From Lachnoclostridium sp. UBA1308 (GTDB taxonomy: Bacteria; Bacillota; Clostridia; Lachnospirales; Lachnospiraceae): a stretch of 64,000 nucleotides of DNA. The DNA lies in the NCBI GenBank assembly GCA_002307215.1, contig DBTU01000044.1, positions 80,358 through 144,357 on the forward strand, in the 5' to 3' direction. Shown here in pieces: positions 43,630 through 52,281 of this stretch. The notes beneath the pieces were generated by a model that was not told where the DNA came from, did no database searches, and was given only the letters and a program-made list of their open reading frames with translations. The stretch's first letter is position 1; the number at the start of each line of letters is the position of its first letter. Made by a program: the position numbers and the translations under genes.

Positions 43630-45306
43630 TTGAAAGATGAAACTAAGACATTATTCCAAAATAATATAACCCTTATTAATATTATTGATAAAATAATATT
43701 TTATTTTCGTACGCAAAATTATGATAAAGCTCTGCGTGATTCAACTGTATTTATTGATCAGCTAAACAGTAATATGGAACTACTTGAGAATATTGCGGGT
43801 GGAGAAAGAATAGCAGAACTATCAGCGATACTTGAGAATATTTTACTGGCTCAAGACAGCAGAGACTATGTGATTCTGGCTGATTTTTATGAATTACAGA
43901 TGCTTCGATTCTTTATTGGGCTCCAGGAAGATATCATGACTAGCAGTAATATAGAGATGAATGATACGAGTGATACTTATCTTAGTAAAAATCTTGTAAT
44001 TATAAAAAAGCACAATTCGTCGATAGAAAAATTAATTGATGAAGGTGAAGCTGCCAAGAATTTACTGATAAAAGGTTATGAGATTGAATTTAGCTCCTGT
44101 GGATTGCCAACCTTAGCATTAGCAGACAATAGGGGTAAATATTATTTGCACAGTAACAGCAGAGTATCCGAGGTGGCGTTTACGTTGGCTGCTTCCTGGT
44201 ATGAGGAAAATATACTTCATTATGTGATCTATGGATTGGGACTCGGTTATCATGTAAAAGAGTTGGTGAGGTTGGATGATAGTATTACAGTTGAAATATA
44301 TGAAGCGGATATTAATGTAATTAAGCTAGCTGCAGTATATACTGATATGGAATCCTACATACAGAGCCCTAATGTTAAGTTGATTTATGATCCGGATTAT
44401 ACTAAGCTTATGATACAACTGAACTTAATGCAGAAGGGATCTAAATTCCTTATCCACTACCCCTCCCTCCGTAACATAAGGAATGTCGCAGTCCGTGAAC
44501 AACTTGAAAACTATTTCCTTCAATACAGCTCCATCGAAAACCAACGTAAATTGCTAAATGCCAATTTTCGTGAGAACATCCATCACTATGACGGTCTTAT
44601 TGATGAATTGAAGAATAAGTTTCAAGAGAAAGACCTATTCATTGTTGCTGCCGGTCCGTCACTGGATAAGAATTTCCTCCAACTTAAGAACATTGACAGA
44701 AAGAAAGGAATTATCCTCGCAACAGGAACCGTAGTTCGAAAACTCCTGAATGCCGGTATCATCCCGGATTATGTCATTGTAACGGATGCTAACGAGAGGG
44801 TATACGGACAGATAGCAGGACTGGAGAACAGTAGTTTTCCCTTGCTTTATCTTTCAACAGCCAATAAGAGCTTTGCTCAGAATTATAAGGGCAAAAAGTT
44901 CTTAATCCTCCAACATGATTACGATAAATCAGAAGCCTTTGCGAAAGAAAACAACACCATGCTCTTTCAGACAGGCGGTTCAGTCAGCACTACGGCTTTG
45001 GATATTGGTATATCCTTTGGTTGTAAACGGATTATCTTCCTTGGCCTTGATCTTGCCTACACAGATAACTATGTACATGCCTCCAATACCTCACAGCGAA
45101 TATTGAATTCAACCGAGGATTTAAGACAGGTTGTAGATATCAACGGTAAGCTAATCTATACCAGCAAAAGCCTGGATATCTATCGTCAATGGATTGAAAA
45201 TCGAATCCGCAATGTAAAGAAAATTGAATTTGTTGATGCAACCGAAGGTGGAGCCAGAATTGCCGGAATGAAGATCAGGAAATTATCTGAATGTATTACC
45301 GGCTGA
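43630..45306 (+). CDS. Maf/DUF115 glycosyltransferase with N-terminal helical module
   Basis: The 558-aa product combines an N-terminal helical module (residues about 10-105; IIFYFRTQNYDKAL and DSRDYVILADFYELQM) with a Maf region: YGLGLGYHVKEL and IYEADINVIKLA near 200-230, then VAAGPSLDKN (339-348) and LGLDLAYTDNYVHAS near 475. So it is a flagellin-type glycosyltransferase carrying its own copy of the module that is encoded separately at 8424. It lacks the long helical C-terminal domain of the first Maf protein. The start codon is TTG at 43630, after AAGGAGATAAAC. A terminator follows, marking the end of the biosynthetic run. Confidence 0.87.
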   Translation: MKDETKTLFQNNITLINIIDKIIFYFRTQNYDKALRDSTVFIDQLNSNMELLENIAGGERIAELSAILENILLAQDSRDYVILADFYELQMLRFFIGLQEDIMTSSNIEMNDTSDTYLSKNLVIIKKHNSSIEKLIDEGEAAKNLLIKGYEIEFSSCGLPTLALADNRGKYYLHSNSRVSEVAFTLAASWYEENILHYVIYGLGLGYHVKELVRLDDSITVEIYEADINVIKLAAVYTDMESYIQSPNVKLIYDPDYTKLMIQLNLMQKGSKFLIHYPSLRNIRNVAVREQLENYFLQYSSIENQRKLLNANFRENIHHYDGLIDELKNKFQEKDLFIVAAGPSLDKNFLQLKNIDRKKGIILATGTVVRKLLNAGIIPDYVIVTDANERVYGQIAGLENSSFPLLYLSTANKSFAQNYKGKKFLILQHDYDKSEAFAKENNTMLFQTGGSVSTTALDIGISFGCKRIIFLGLDLAYTDNYVHASNTSQRILNSTEDLRQVVDINGKLIYTSKSLDIYRQWIENRIRNVKKIEFVDATEGGARIAGMKIRKLSECITG

Positions 45307-45311
45307 TAAGA

Positions 45312-45344
45312 CGGGCGTAAACGCTTTCTGTTTATGCCTGTTTT
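45312..45344 (+). terminator. Intrinsic terminator after the second maf gene
   Basis: GGCGTAAAC (45314-45322) pairs with GTTTATGCC (45330-45338), one G-U pair, extended by two more pairs and followed by TTTT. It lies a few bases after the maf stop. Confidence 0.75.
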
Positions 45345-45454
45345 CAAAAGATTAAATGATTATGAGTCCTTTGTTGTTAGGTTATATCATTGTCTTATAT
45401 TCAGATTTCCACTTCTGACTTTATTTTCGCCAATAGATACTTAACTATCCCCCC

Positions 45455-45489
45455 AAAATAGCCGATACTAAAATATAGGCTATTTTACT
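45455..45489 (+). terminator. Second hairpin, possibly bidirectional terminator
   Basis: AAAATAGCC (45455-45463) pairs perfectly with GGCTATTTT (45478-45486), ending in a short T run on the plus strand and preceded by A residues that would form a T run on the minus strand. Confidence 0.55.
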
Positions 45490-45614
45490 TAACTTTTATA
45501 GAATATCCTTTTATTACCGTGCAATATGAGTTAAAATATAATTAAGTAACCTGTAACATGAGTTATATACTACCACGGATAAGGGCTAATAACCTGCATA
45601 TGGAGGTGCATGCA

Positions 45615-47726
45615 ATGAAACAAAAGAGAATAATCTTTAGAATAATAGTAATACTAGCATTATTTGTGATTGGAGGAATGAACTTTCCGGAACATAGGGC
45701 TTCTGCCGCCAACACAGCGGTAGCGGTTGCAGCAGTAGAATACTATGATGAAAATGTCATTGTGTTTAATAACGGTAACTCTAAGATTTATTTTGCTACT
45801 GATGCAGATGCGGCTAGCGGGAAATGGGAGTTTATGAATGCAGATTCCGGTGTATTTACCGAGATTGATGTTTCATGGCTTCTTGACAGTACTGAGAATG
45901 TTATTGTAATTAAAGGTAATGTAGATGATACGAAATCCAGAGTCGTACTTAAAAAAAAGCCTACAAAGCTTAGTATCACAATAAATTATTCCGGTTTATC
46001 GGAACTTGACAGTCAAGCAAAGAAATATCCCACAATACCGGTAACAATTGCACCGCTACTTAATATTATGTCAACAGAAGGTAATTCGAGTGATCCGATT
46101 ACATATGATGATCTGGAATGGAAAAAGGGAGATAACGGAAGATGGGAAAATACAAACACCCTTACGATTGGCTTATTAGAGAAGTTTATGGTAAAGGGAG
46201 CGAGTCTTTATTTTCGAATTAGGGCGGTTGATGACTGCGTCGATGTTTTTGATAGCACTGGCATTGTAAAGATTACTCCGGAACCAAATGATAGACGGGC
46301 TGCCGGAATCATCGGTGGAATTCAAAAAATGGCCGGCGTGAAATATGGTACTATTTATCCGGATGGAACTAAGGGCAGACGCTTTAGTGAAGAGGTCAGG
46401 CTAAAGATTTCAAAGCAAATCGATTCCATGGTTTATGGAGTTGACGGAGAGAAGTTTACGGCAGCGATTAAATATGGTAAGGAATATAGGGTTACAGCGA
46501 CTTATGCGGACGGCACGATAGGGACATCATCAAAATGGGTTCAGGTTACAGATCGAGCAGTGAAGAATATATCACTTGCTACTATGGCTAATGGTGTATC
46601 CCCCGCGTATTCAGTGAGCGGAAGTGCAATTTCGTTTAATGGTACAACAGATGCTTTTCCTTCCATGTACATCGAAGTAAGGGATTATGCGACTACAAGG
46701 GCAGCTGCATCAAAAATTACAGAGATTTCTCTGAATGCGCAACGAACACTCACTAAGAGTATTCAGTCGGGACAGCCGTCAGCTTTGGTAACCCAGACGA
46801 CGGACGATATCTACTTATATTATTTTGGAAATAAATATGCACTACTTACGATTCCGATGGCATCCGCTACACTTCCATATGAATACTGTGTTGTGAAGAA
46901 GGGCGATGTTTTTGATGTCACAAGAGCCACTTGGAGTAGTGTTACTAAGGGCACAGCCGTCAAAGTTCTTGCAAGCAAGGCAGTTGAAGGCGCAACTATT
47001 TATGTAAGGCAGAAGGAGATAAAGTCAAAGGCAGCTACCAATACCACGGCCGCAATACCCTACCAACTTGCTTCCACATATCAGAAAGTGACCATAGGCT
47101 ACCCGTCCATTCCGATTATTACAACGGCTAGTCTGACCTATGTGAAAGGTTATCCTACTCCTATTACAATTACGGTACAATTGAATGAAAGTAATACGAC
47201 AGGTTTCGAGGATACACTAAAGAGCATCAAATTGGGCACCAAGGAAATAGGGTTTGATCCGCCGGTAATAAGTGTCACTGGCAGTAGCATAAATATTATG
47301 ACAATAACTTTAAAGAGTGCTGACTTGGAAGCTCTGGCTGTCACCTCGAACCGATATCTGACCATAACCTTTGCCAATGGAACGGTTGATAAATCCTCTG
47401 TTAAGTTGTCGATAAAGACCTCGGCAGTATCAGGAACGCTAACGCTTTCGGCAATTCCGGGATCTGCAATCGGTAATTCAAAGGTTTCACTAGTCAGTTC
47501 AGTAGGGCCCGGCAACTCGTGGGTATACGTGGTCGATGCGGCAGCACCACCCAGTTATCATATGGAAGATACCTTAGCGACAGGAAAGGGGTATGCCTTT
47601 ACCTCAGGTATGGATATTACAGTCGCTGACAAACAATACATTATTGTTTATGAAATTGATGCTACCCGGCATATTATTAAATGTGGAAGCAAGCAAATTA
47701 TAACAAGTATGATTAAGCAATCATGA
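45615..47726 (+). CDS. Secreted protein of unknown function
   Basis: The 703-aa product begins MKQKRIIFRIIVILALFVIGG with a classical Sec signal peptide and likely cleavage after ASA (residues 29-31). The mature part is rich in Ser, Thr, Val and Gly, with alternating strands that suggest several beta-sandwich domains, including a TATYADGTIGTSSKW-type segment. I recognise no catalytic motif. No LPxTG, S-layer or cell-wall-binding repeat is visible, so the attachment to the surface is unclear. GGAGG supports the ATG at 45615 rather than the ATG at 45558. It interrupts the cytoplasmic glycosylation genes and has terminators on its 5' side, so it is probably transcribed separately. Confidence 0.75.
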   Translation: MKQKRIIFRIIVILALFVIGGMNFPEHRASAANTAVAVAAVEYYDENVIVFNNGNSKIYFATDADAASGKWEFMNADSGVFTEIDVSWLLDSTENVIVIKGNVDDTKSRVVLKKKPTKLSITINYSGLSELDSQAKKYPTIPVTIAPLLNIMSTEGNSSDPITYDDLEWKKGDNGRWENTNTLTIGLLEKFMVKGASLYFRIRAVDDCVDVFDSTGIVKITPEPNDRRAAGIIGGIQKMAGVKYGTIYPDGTKGRRFSEEVRLKISKQIDSMVYGVDGEKFTAAIKYGKEYRVTATYADGTIGTSSKWVQVTDRAVKNISLATMANGVSPAYSVSGSAISFNGTTDAFPSMYIEVRDYATTRAAASKITEISLNAQRTLTKSIQSGQPSALVTQTTDDIYLYYFGNKYALLTIPMASATLPYEYCVVKKGDVFDVTRATWSSVTKGTAVKVLASKAVEGATIYVRQKEIKSKAATNTTAAIPYQLASTYQKVTIGYPSIPIITTASLTYVKGYPTPITITVQLNESNTTGFEDTLKSIKLGTKEIGFDPPVISVTGSSINIMTITLKSADLEALAVTSNRYLTITFANGTVDKSSVKLSIKTSAVSGTLTLSAIPGSAIGNSKVSLVSSVGPGNSWVYVVDAAAPPSYHMEDTLATGKGYAFTSGMDITVADKQYIIVYEIDATRHIIKCGSKQIITSMIKQS

Positions 47727-47824
47727 CGGTAGGAATGTTAAGCTAGTAGGATAATGGCATAATAAAAATATCAGAAGGTCGTAGTATAACGATATTGCCA
47801 TATATCGGCGGAATGGAGTAAAGC

Positions 47825-48853
47825 GTGATAACTGTCAGTGTTTGCATGATTGTTAAGGATGAGGAGAAAATCCTAAGAAGATGCCTTAACTCCCTAAAAG
47901 GGCTGGCGGATGAAATTATTATCGTTGATACAGGTTCTAGGGATGCGACGAAGCAGATAGCTGCTGAGTTTACCGATAAGATTTATGATTTTGAATGGAA
48001 GATGGATTTTTCGGCGGCAAGAAATTACTCCTTCACTAAGGCTACCATGGAATATATCTACACTGCGGATGCCGATGAGGTTATTGATGAGGAAAACAGA
48101 CAGCGGTTTCTGCTCTTGAAGCAGAAGCTGCTGCCTGAGATTGAAATTGTCCAGATGAAATATGGCAACCAGCTTTCCTACAATACTACTTACAATTTTA
48201 ATGAGGAATACCGTCCCAAGTTATACAGACGGCTTCGAAGCTTTCGCTGGATTGATCCCTTGCACGAGAGGGTTTCTCTTGCCCCATTAGTCTATGACAG
48301 TGATATTGTCATTACTCATATGCCTGTAATAAGTCATGCAAAAAGGGATTTCCGGAATTTTCAGGAAACCATCAGACAGACCGGACAGTTATCGATTAAA
48401 CTATATGAGATGTACGCAAAAGAATTGTATATTGCGGGTGAAGATGAAGATTTTAATGAAGCCTTTGTATATTTTCGGACATTTGCTGACAGGGATGAAT
48501 GCAGTGACAGAGAAGGTAAGATTTATGAATGTATCCTTGTAAGGTGCTTAAGGCAGCAGGGGGACAGTATAGGCATGATGAAGTATGCCCTGAGAAATCT
48601 GGCTGATGGGAAGGGTTCGTCAGAGGTTTGTTATGAGCTGGGCGAATACTATATGAATATGGGGGATTACATGGAAGCTATCCTCTGGTATTATAATGCG
48701 GCATATGAAGCCGAATATGAGTTGAATATTCACTATGGCGGAGATTATCCATTAAAATGTCTGGCACAGTGCTATCAATCACTTGGTGATCTGCAGCAGG
48801 AAGAAGCTTTCATGACCCTGTATAATAACTGGAGTATGAATAATAAGGAGTGA
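47825..48853 (+). CDS. Family 2 glycosyltransferase with TPR-like C-terminus
   Basis: The N-terminus (VSVCMIVKDEEKILRRCLNS) and IIIVDTGSRDATKQIA, then YTADADEVIDEE as metal-binding motif, define the GT2 subgroup often seen in protein and flagellin glycosylation (SunS/WaaE-like). Residues about 200-335 contain helical repeats of TPR type (ALRNLADGKGSSEVCYELGEYYMNMGDYMEAILWYY). SunS-type enzymes use similar helices to bind protein substrates, so direct action on a protein is plausible. The start is GTG at 47825 after GGAG. The next gene starts 4 bp after the stop, with its ribosome site in the 3' end of this one. Confidence 0.85.
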   Translation: MITVSVCMIVKDEEKILRRCLNSLKGLADEIIIVDTGSRDATKQIAAEFTDKIYDFEWKMDFSAARNYSFTKATMEYIYTADADEVIDEENRQRFLLLKQKLLPEIEIVQMKYGNQLSYNTTYNFNEEYRPKLYRRLRSFRWIDPLHERVSLAPLVYDSDIVITHMPVISHAKRDFRNFQETIRQTGQLSIKLYEMYAKELYIAGEDEDFNEAFVYFRTFADRDECSDREGKIYECILVRCLRQQGDSIGMMKYALRNLADGKGSSEVCYELGEYYMNMGDYMEAILWYYNAAYEAEYELNIHYGGDYPLKCLAQCYQSLGDLQQEEAFMTLYNNWSMNNKE

Positions 48854-48857
48854 AATC

Positions 48858-49772
48858 TTGACAGAAAACGTAAGAAGCATCTTTCAAACAAACATTCATT
48901 TGCTTGGTGAAATTGACAAATCGGTATATTATTTCAGAGAGCAACAATATGGGAAAGCACTGAGCTTTGTGGTGAATTCAATTGATCAAATTAATATGGC
49001 CCTAGAGTCAATTATTAAAAACAGGGAATATTTTAATTTAGTGGACACCAAATCTATGCTTAAGATGCTGACCGGAATTCTTGCCGCACAAAAGAATAAG
49101 GATTATATTCTCCTGGCGGATTTGTTGGAATTACAGCTGGTTAATTTTTTGATTGGTGTACAGGAATTGATTATCAGTAAGGAAGAAATCATATTTGATG
49201 AAGATAGTTACAAGGAAAGCATAGCCCTTTTACTGGAGCGGGAGGCAGGTTTTCCGGAAGAAGTGAAGGAACCGATTGATACAGCTCTGCTTTTAGCCAA
49301 TGGATACAGGGTTGAATTCACTTCCTGCGGTCTTATGACGCTTGCTGCTGAAAATGAAGGGACGGAGTTTTATTTTCATACCAACAGTAAAGTACTGTCA
49401 GAGGCATTTTTGCTGGCAAGACGTTGGTACCGGGAAGAGATAAAAAGATATATTATATTTGGTTTTGGAATGGGATATTATATAAAAGAGCTTCATCGAC
49501 TTGCCCCCGAAGCCGAGCTTGTAATCTATGAGACCGACTGTAATGTGGTACAGCTTGCCTGTGCTTTTACCGATGTAAGAGAACTACTCCAGAGTAATCG
49601 GATAAAACTTATTTTTGATCCTGAACTGAATCTCTTCTTAGATCGGATTGCAGAGCTTAGCACGGAGGAAACCTTTCACATCAATTATCCTTCCTATATG
49701 AATATCAGAAGTAAAGAAGGGAAGAAATTGCTAGAGACGAAGCTTTCCTGGTCTGAAGTGATTAACATATAA
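48858..49772 (+). CDS. Truncated Maf-like protein (helical module plus N-terminal Maf region only)
   Basis: The 304-aa product aligns by eye along its whole length with residues 1-300 of the 558-aa Maf protein at 43630: YYFREQQYGKAL, KNKDYILLADLLELQL, FTSCGLMTLA, FGFGMGYYIKELHRL, VIYETDCNVVQLA and INYPSYMNIRS. It then stops at a TAA, so the DUF115 core with AAGPSLDKN is missing. The bases after the stop hold no obvious continuation in any frame, so it is a real short form or an old decay product rather than a simple frameshift. TTG start after AAGGAG. It may act as an accessory or regulator of full-length Maf or be non-functional. Confidence 0.75.
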   Translation: MTENVRSIFQTNIHLLGEIDKSVYYFREQQYGKALSFVVNSIDQINMALESIIKNREYFNLVDTKSMLKMLTGILAAQKNKDYILLADLLELQLVNFLIGVQELIISKEEIIFDEDSYKESIALLLEREAGFPEEVKEPIDTALLLANGYRVEFTSCGLMTLAAENEGTEFYFHTNSKVLSEAFLLARRWYREEIKRYIIFGFGMGYYIKELHRLAPEAELVIYETDCNVVQLACAFTDVRELLQSNRIKLIFDPELNLFLDRIAELSTEETFHINYPSYMNIRSKEGKKLLETKLSWSEVINI

Positions 49773-49775
49773 CGG

Positions 49776-49820
49776 GCATGTATTTGTGATGAATGATATC
49801 AATGCATGTCTGTATTTTGT
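49776..49820 (+). terminator. Intrinsic terminator at the end of the glycosylation island
   Basis: GGCATGTATT (49776-49785) pairs with AATGCATGTC (49802-49811), with two G-U pairs, followed by TGTATTTTG. It closes the plus-strand island before lspA. Confidence 0.6.
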
Positions 49821-49893
49821 TATAAAGTACATAGATTTAGAAATTACACATATATAATAACAAAATGAATTTTGAAATTGGAGGTCTGTTCCT

Positions 49894-50385
49894 ATGATTT
49901 ATATCCTAATTGTTCTTATCATTGCAGGTGGTGAATACTTAATTAAAAATCTCATGGAGTTAAAGCTTCAAAAAGGTGAAACAAGAGATATTTTAGGTGG
50001 AAGGATTACTTTGAATAAGGTATATAATAAGGGTGCACTTCTTAATTTTCTCCAAGAGAAAAAGGAGATAGTTAAGACCTTCTCCGGAATACTCATAGGT
50101 CTTTTACTTCTCCTTTTTACTATTATGTTGCCAAAGAAAGGCAACAAGTTATTTAAATTAGGTTTAGCTTTGGTTCTCGGCGGGGCAATCAGTAATGTAT
50201 CTGACCGCTTCCTGAGGGGCTATGTTGTAGACTATTTTAGTATTAAAAGTGATAGATTACAGTGGCTTTCGAAGATAGTTTTTAATCTTGCGGATATCGC
50301 AATCTTTATCGGAAGCTTATTCCTGCTCTTATCTTCATTTTTTTCTTCCATATTCAAGAGCGGCTCCGACAAATCCACGAAATAA
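49894..50385 (+). CDS. lspA: Lipoprotein signal peptidase (signal peptidase II)
   Basis: LspA cleaves the signal peptide of prelipoproteins inside the membrane. The 163-aa product has four hydrophobic segments (about 1-15, 58-76, 85-103, 130-152) and the catalytic aspartates in GGAISNVSDRFLRGYVVDYF and FNLADIAIF. NKGALLNF is the NxGA motif. It is somewhat divergent: the usual Asp-Gln near the first segment is replaced by Gly-Glu (GGEYLIKN). GGAGG precedes the ATG. Its 3' end overlaps the convergent pyrG by 51 bp, so the two genes share coding sequence in opposite directions. Confidence 0.85.
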   Translation: MIYILIVLIIAGGEYLIKNLMELKLQKGETRDILGGRITLNKVYNKGALLNFLQEKKEIVKTFSGILIGLLLLLFTIMLPKKGNKLFKLGLALVLGGAISNVSDRFLRGYVVDYFSIKSDRLQWLSKIVFNLADIAIFIGSLFLLLSSFFSSIFKSGSDKSTK

Positions 50386-51945
50386 CGGATGTGGCTTATT
50401 CGGTCTGGATTTGAATTCCGGATGAGCTTGGGTGGCTAAAAACCAAGGATGGCTTTCCAACTCAATCATTTCAACGATTCGTCCGTCCGGAGAAAGTCCT
50501 GATAGCTTTAAATTATATTTAATAAAATCATTACGGTAATAATTATTTACCTCATAACGGTGGCGATGTCTCTCATGGATTATTTTCTCCGTATATAACT
50601 GATATGCTTTGCTGTTCTCCTCAAGTACGCAAGGATAGGTGCCGAGTCTTAAGGTACCGCCAATATCTTCGATACCGTCCTGTTCAGGCATCAGATGGAT
50701 AATCGGATGACTGGTGGTAGCATCAAGTTCAACACTGTGTGCATCCTTAAATCCAATTACATTTCGTGCAAATTCTACCAATGCCAACTGCATGCCAAGG
50801 CAAAGTCCTAAAAACGGGACATTATTTTCCCTTGCATATTGGATGGCATTTATTTTGCCATCAATTCCTCGGTCACCGAAACCACCCGGTACAACGATAC
50901 CGCTCACATCACCAAGAAGCTCTGCTACATTTTCTTTGGTCACTGTTTCAGAAGGAATCCACTTTATGTTAATGGAGGCGTGATGTGCAACTGCACCGTG
51001 TTTTAAGGATTCTACAACACTGATATATGCATCATGAAGCTGTGTATATTTGCCTACGAGAGCCACGGTTACATCCTCTTTTGGATTCTTAAGTGTCTGA
51101 ACCATCTCTTCCCAGTCGGCTAGGTCAGGTGTCGGACAGGGAAGATCCAGACATGACAGAGTTACATCAGCAAGATGTTCCTTTTCGAGAGCAAGAGGGG
51201 CTTCATATAAGTATTCAACATCGAGGTTCTGCAGTACATTAGTACTCGGAACATTACAGAAAAGTGCAATCTTATCCTTGATACCATTTTCTAACGGACG
51301 TTCCGTTCGGCATACTATGATATCAGGGCGTATACCCATTCCCTGAAGTTCTTTCACACTGGCTTGGGTAGGTTTTGTCTTCATTTCACCGGATGCTTTA
51401 AGATAGGGGATTAGAGTTACATGAATAAGTGCAACATGATGATCACCGATTTCCTGACGGAATTGACGAATTGCTTCTAAGAAGGGTTGACTCTCGATGT
51501 CACCGACAGTACCGCCCACCTCAATAATTGCGATATGGGTATCGTTACTTTGTTCATTTCTATAAAAACGGCTTTTTATTTCATTCGTAATGTGAGGGAT
51601 TACCTGTACGGTTCCTCCACCGAAATCACCGCGTCGTTCTTTGGATAATACGGACCAGTAGATTTTACCGGTGGTAACATTGGACATCTTATTAAGGTTC
51701 TCGTCAATAAATCTCTCATAATGTCCTAAATCAAGGTCGGTTTCAGCCCCGTCCTCAGTTACGAATACTTCGCCGTGCTGGATTGGGTTCATAGTACCCG
51801 GGTCAATATTGATATAGGGGTCAAATTTTTGCATCGTTACATGATATCCGCGTGCCTTCAACAATCGTCCGAGAGAAGCTGCAGTAATACCCTTTCCCAA
51901 ACCTGATACAACCCCGCCGGTTACAAATACATATTTAACAGCCAT
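50335..51945 (-). CDS. pyrG: CTP synthase
   Basis: PyrG makes CTP from UTP using glutamine-derived ammonia and ATP. The amidoligase half begins YVFVTGGVVSGLGKGITAASLGRLL (P-loop-like) with KFDPYINIDPGTMNP. The glutaminase half has the catalytic triad in FLGLCLGMQLA (Cys) and THPEF-like QAHPEFKSRP (His, Glu). Length 536 aa is typical. AAAGGAGGAG stands before the ATG. The promoter and a structured leader lie upstream on the same strand (52082-52237). Its CTP also feeds the CMP-sugar and CDP-polyol enzymes in the adjacent island. The last 17 codons overlap the convergent lspA. Confidence 0.96.
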   Translation of the reverse strand: MAVKYVFVTGGVVSGLGKGITAASLGRLLKARGYHVTMQKFDPYINIDPGTMNPIQHGEVFVTEDGAETDLDLGHYERFIDENLNKMSNVTTGKIYWSVLSKERRGDFGGGTVQVIPHITNEIKSRFYRNEQSNDTHIAIIEVGGTVGDIESQPFLEAIRQFRQEIGDHHVALIHVTLIPYLKASGEMKTKPTQASVKELQGMGIRPDIIVCRTERPLENGIKDKIALFCNVPSTNVLQNLDVEYLYEAPLALEKEHLADVTLSCLDLPCPTPDLADWEEMVQTLKNPKEDVTVALVGKYTQLHDAYISVVESLKHGAVAHHASINIKWIPSETVTKENVAELLGDVSGIVVPGGFGDRGIDGKINAIQYARENNVPFLGLCLGMQLALVEFARNVIGFKDAHSVELDATTSHPIIHLMPEQDGIEDIGGTLRLGTYPCVLEENSKAYQLYTEKIIHERHRHRYEVNNYYRNDFIKYNLKLSGLSPDGRIVEMIELESHPWFLATQAHPEFKSRPNKPHPLFRGFVGAALEYGRKK

Positions 51946-52081
51946 TCATTCTCCTCCTTTATATTTTCGTACATCTGGCAGTAAATGAACATGGTTCATG
52001 AACAAGGTTCATTGCACAGTATTGTCTTTCTCATAACAAGTGGAACAGTCCCTTATTCCTTTTGTTTTGTATTTTAGCAAT

Positions 52082-52121
52082 AAAAAAAGCCATCAACCTA
52101 GTCGAGTGGAAGGTTCAAGGC
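52082..52121 (-). terminator. Attenuator-like terminator in the pyrG leader
   Basis: On the minus strand, GCC-AACCT arms (52111-52121) pair with AGGTT-GGC (52089-52099) with an imperfect 3-bp middle, followed by seven U residues (52082-52088). It lies about 135 bases before the pyrG start codon and about 85 after the promoter. A competing hairpin GGCAA/TTGCC (52119-52123 with 52134-52138) shares the GGC arm, so the two cannot form together. That is the logic of an attenuator. Confidence 0.6.
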
Positions 52122-52208
52122 AAATAGGTATAATTGCCAATCTATCGGAAGATAGACTTTAAACCGGTTACCTTCACCCTTGCTGGTGTGATGTACAATT
52201 TCTGCTAT

Positions 52209-52237
52209 AGTATACTACATCTAATAAACGATGTCAA
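52209..52237 (-). promoter_or_regulatory. Sigma-A promoter of pyrG
   Basis: On the minus strand, TTGACA (52232-52237), a 17-bp spacer and TATACT (52209-52214) form a near-perfect housekeeping promoter. The start would be near 52203, giving a leader of about 255 nt. The start region has no G run, unlike Bacillus pyrG. Confidence 0.8.
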
Positions 52238-52281
52238 TTATTAAGGACGAATATTTGACTTTATTAAGGATGAATATTTGA
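52238..52281. repeat. 21-bp direct repeat upstream of the pyrG promoter
   Basis: TTATTAAGGA(C/T)GAATATTTGA occurs at 52238-52258 and 52261-52281 with one mismatch and a 23-bp period (about two helical turns). It touches the -35 box of pyrG, so it could be a regulator-binding pair on the upstream side of that promoter. Confidence 0.65.

Larger units (their letters stand above)
45307..45614. other. Intergenic region (308 bp) between the second maf gene and the secreted protein
   Basis: No gene is seen. It contains two terminator-like hairpins (45312-45340 and 45455-45486) and a TATAAT at 45533-45538 with no clear -35 box. GCCGATAC (45461-45468), preceded by TTAA at 45441, resembles the sigma-D boxes but lies within the second hairpin. 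Confidence 0.5.

Noticed and set aside
43630..45306. Reading 43630 as a FliS fusion
   Set aside because: The N-terminal module is helical and of similar size, but it lacks the FliS motifs seen in the true FliS at 6431.
47150..47515. 121-codon minus-strand frame inside the secreted protein gene
   Set aside because: It is a shadow of a Thr/Val-rich coding region and has no ribosome site or recognisable motif.
52140..52210. T-box leader upstream of pyrG
   Set aside because: AGGGTGAAGGTAACCGG slightly resembles the T-box AGGGTGGNACCGCG sequence, but it does not match it, and pyrG is not a usual T-box target.
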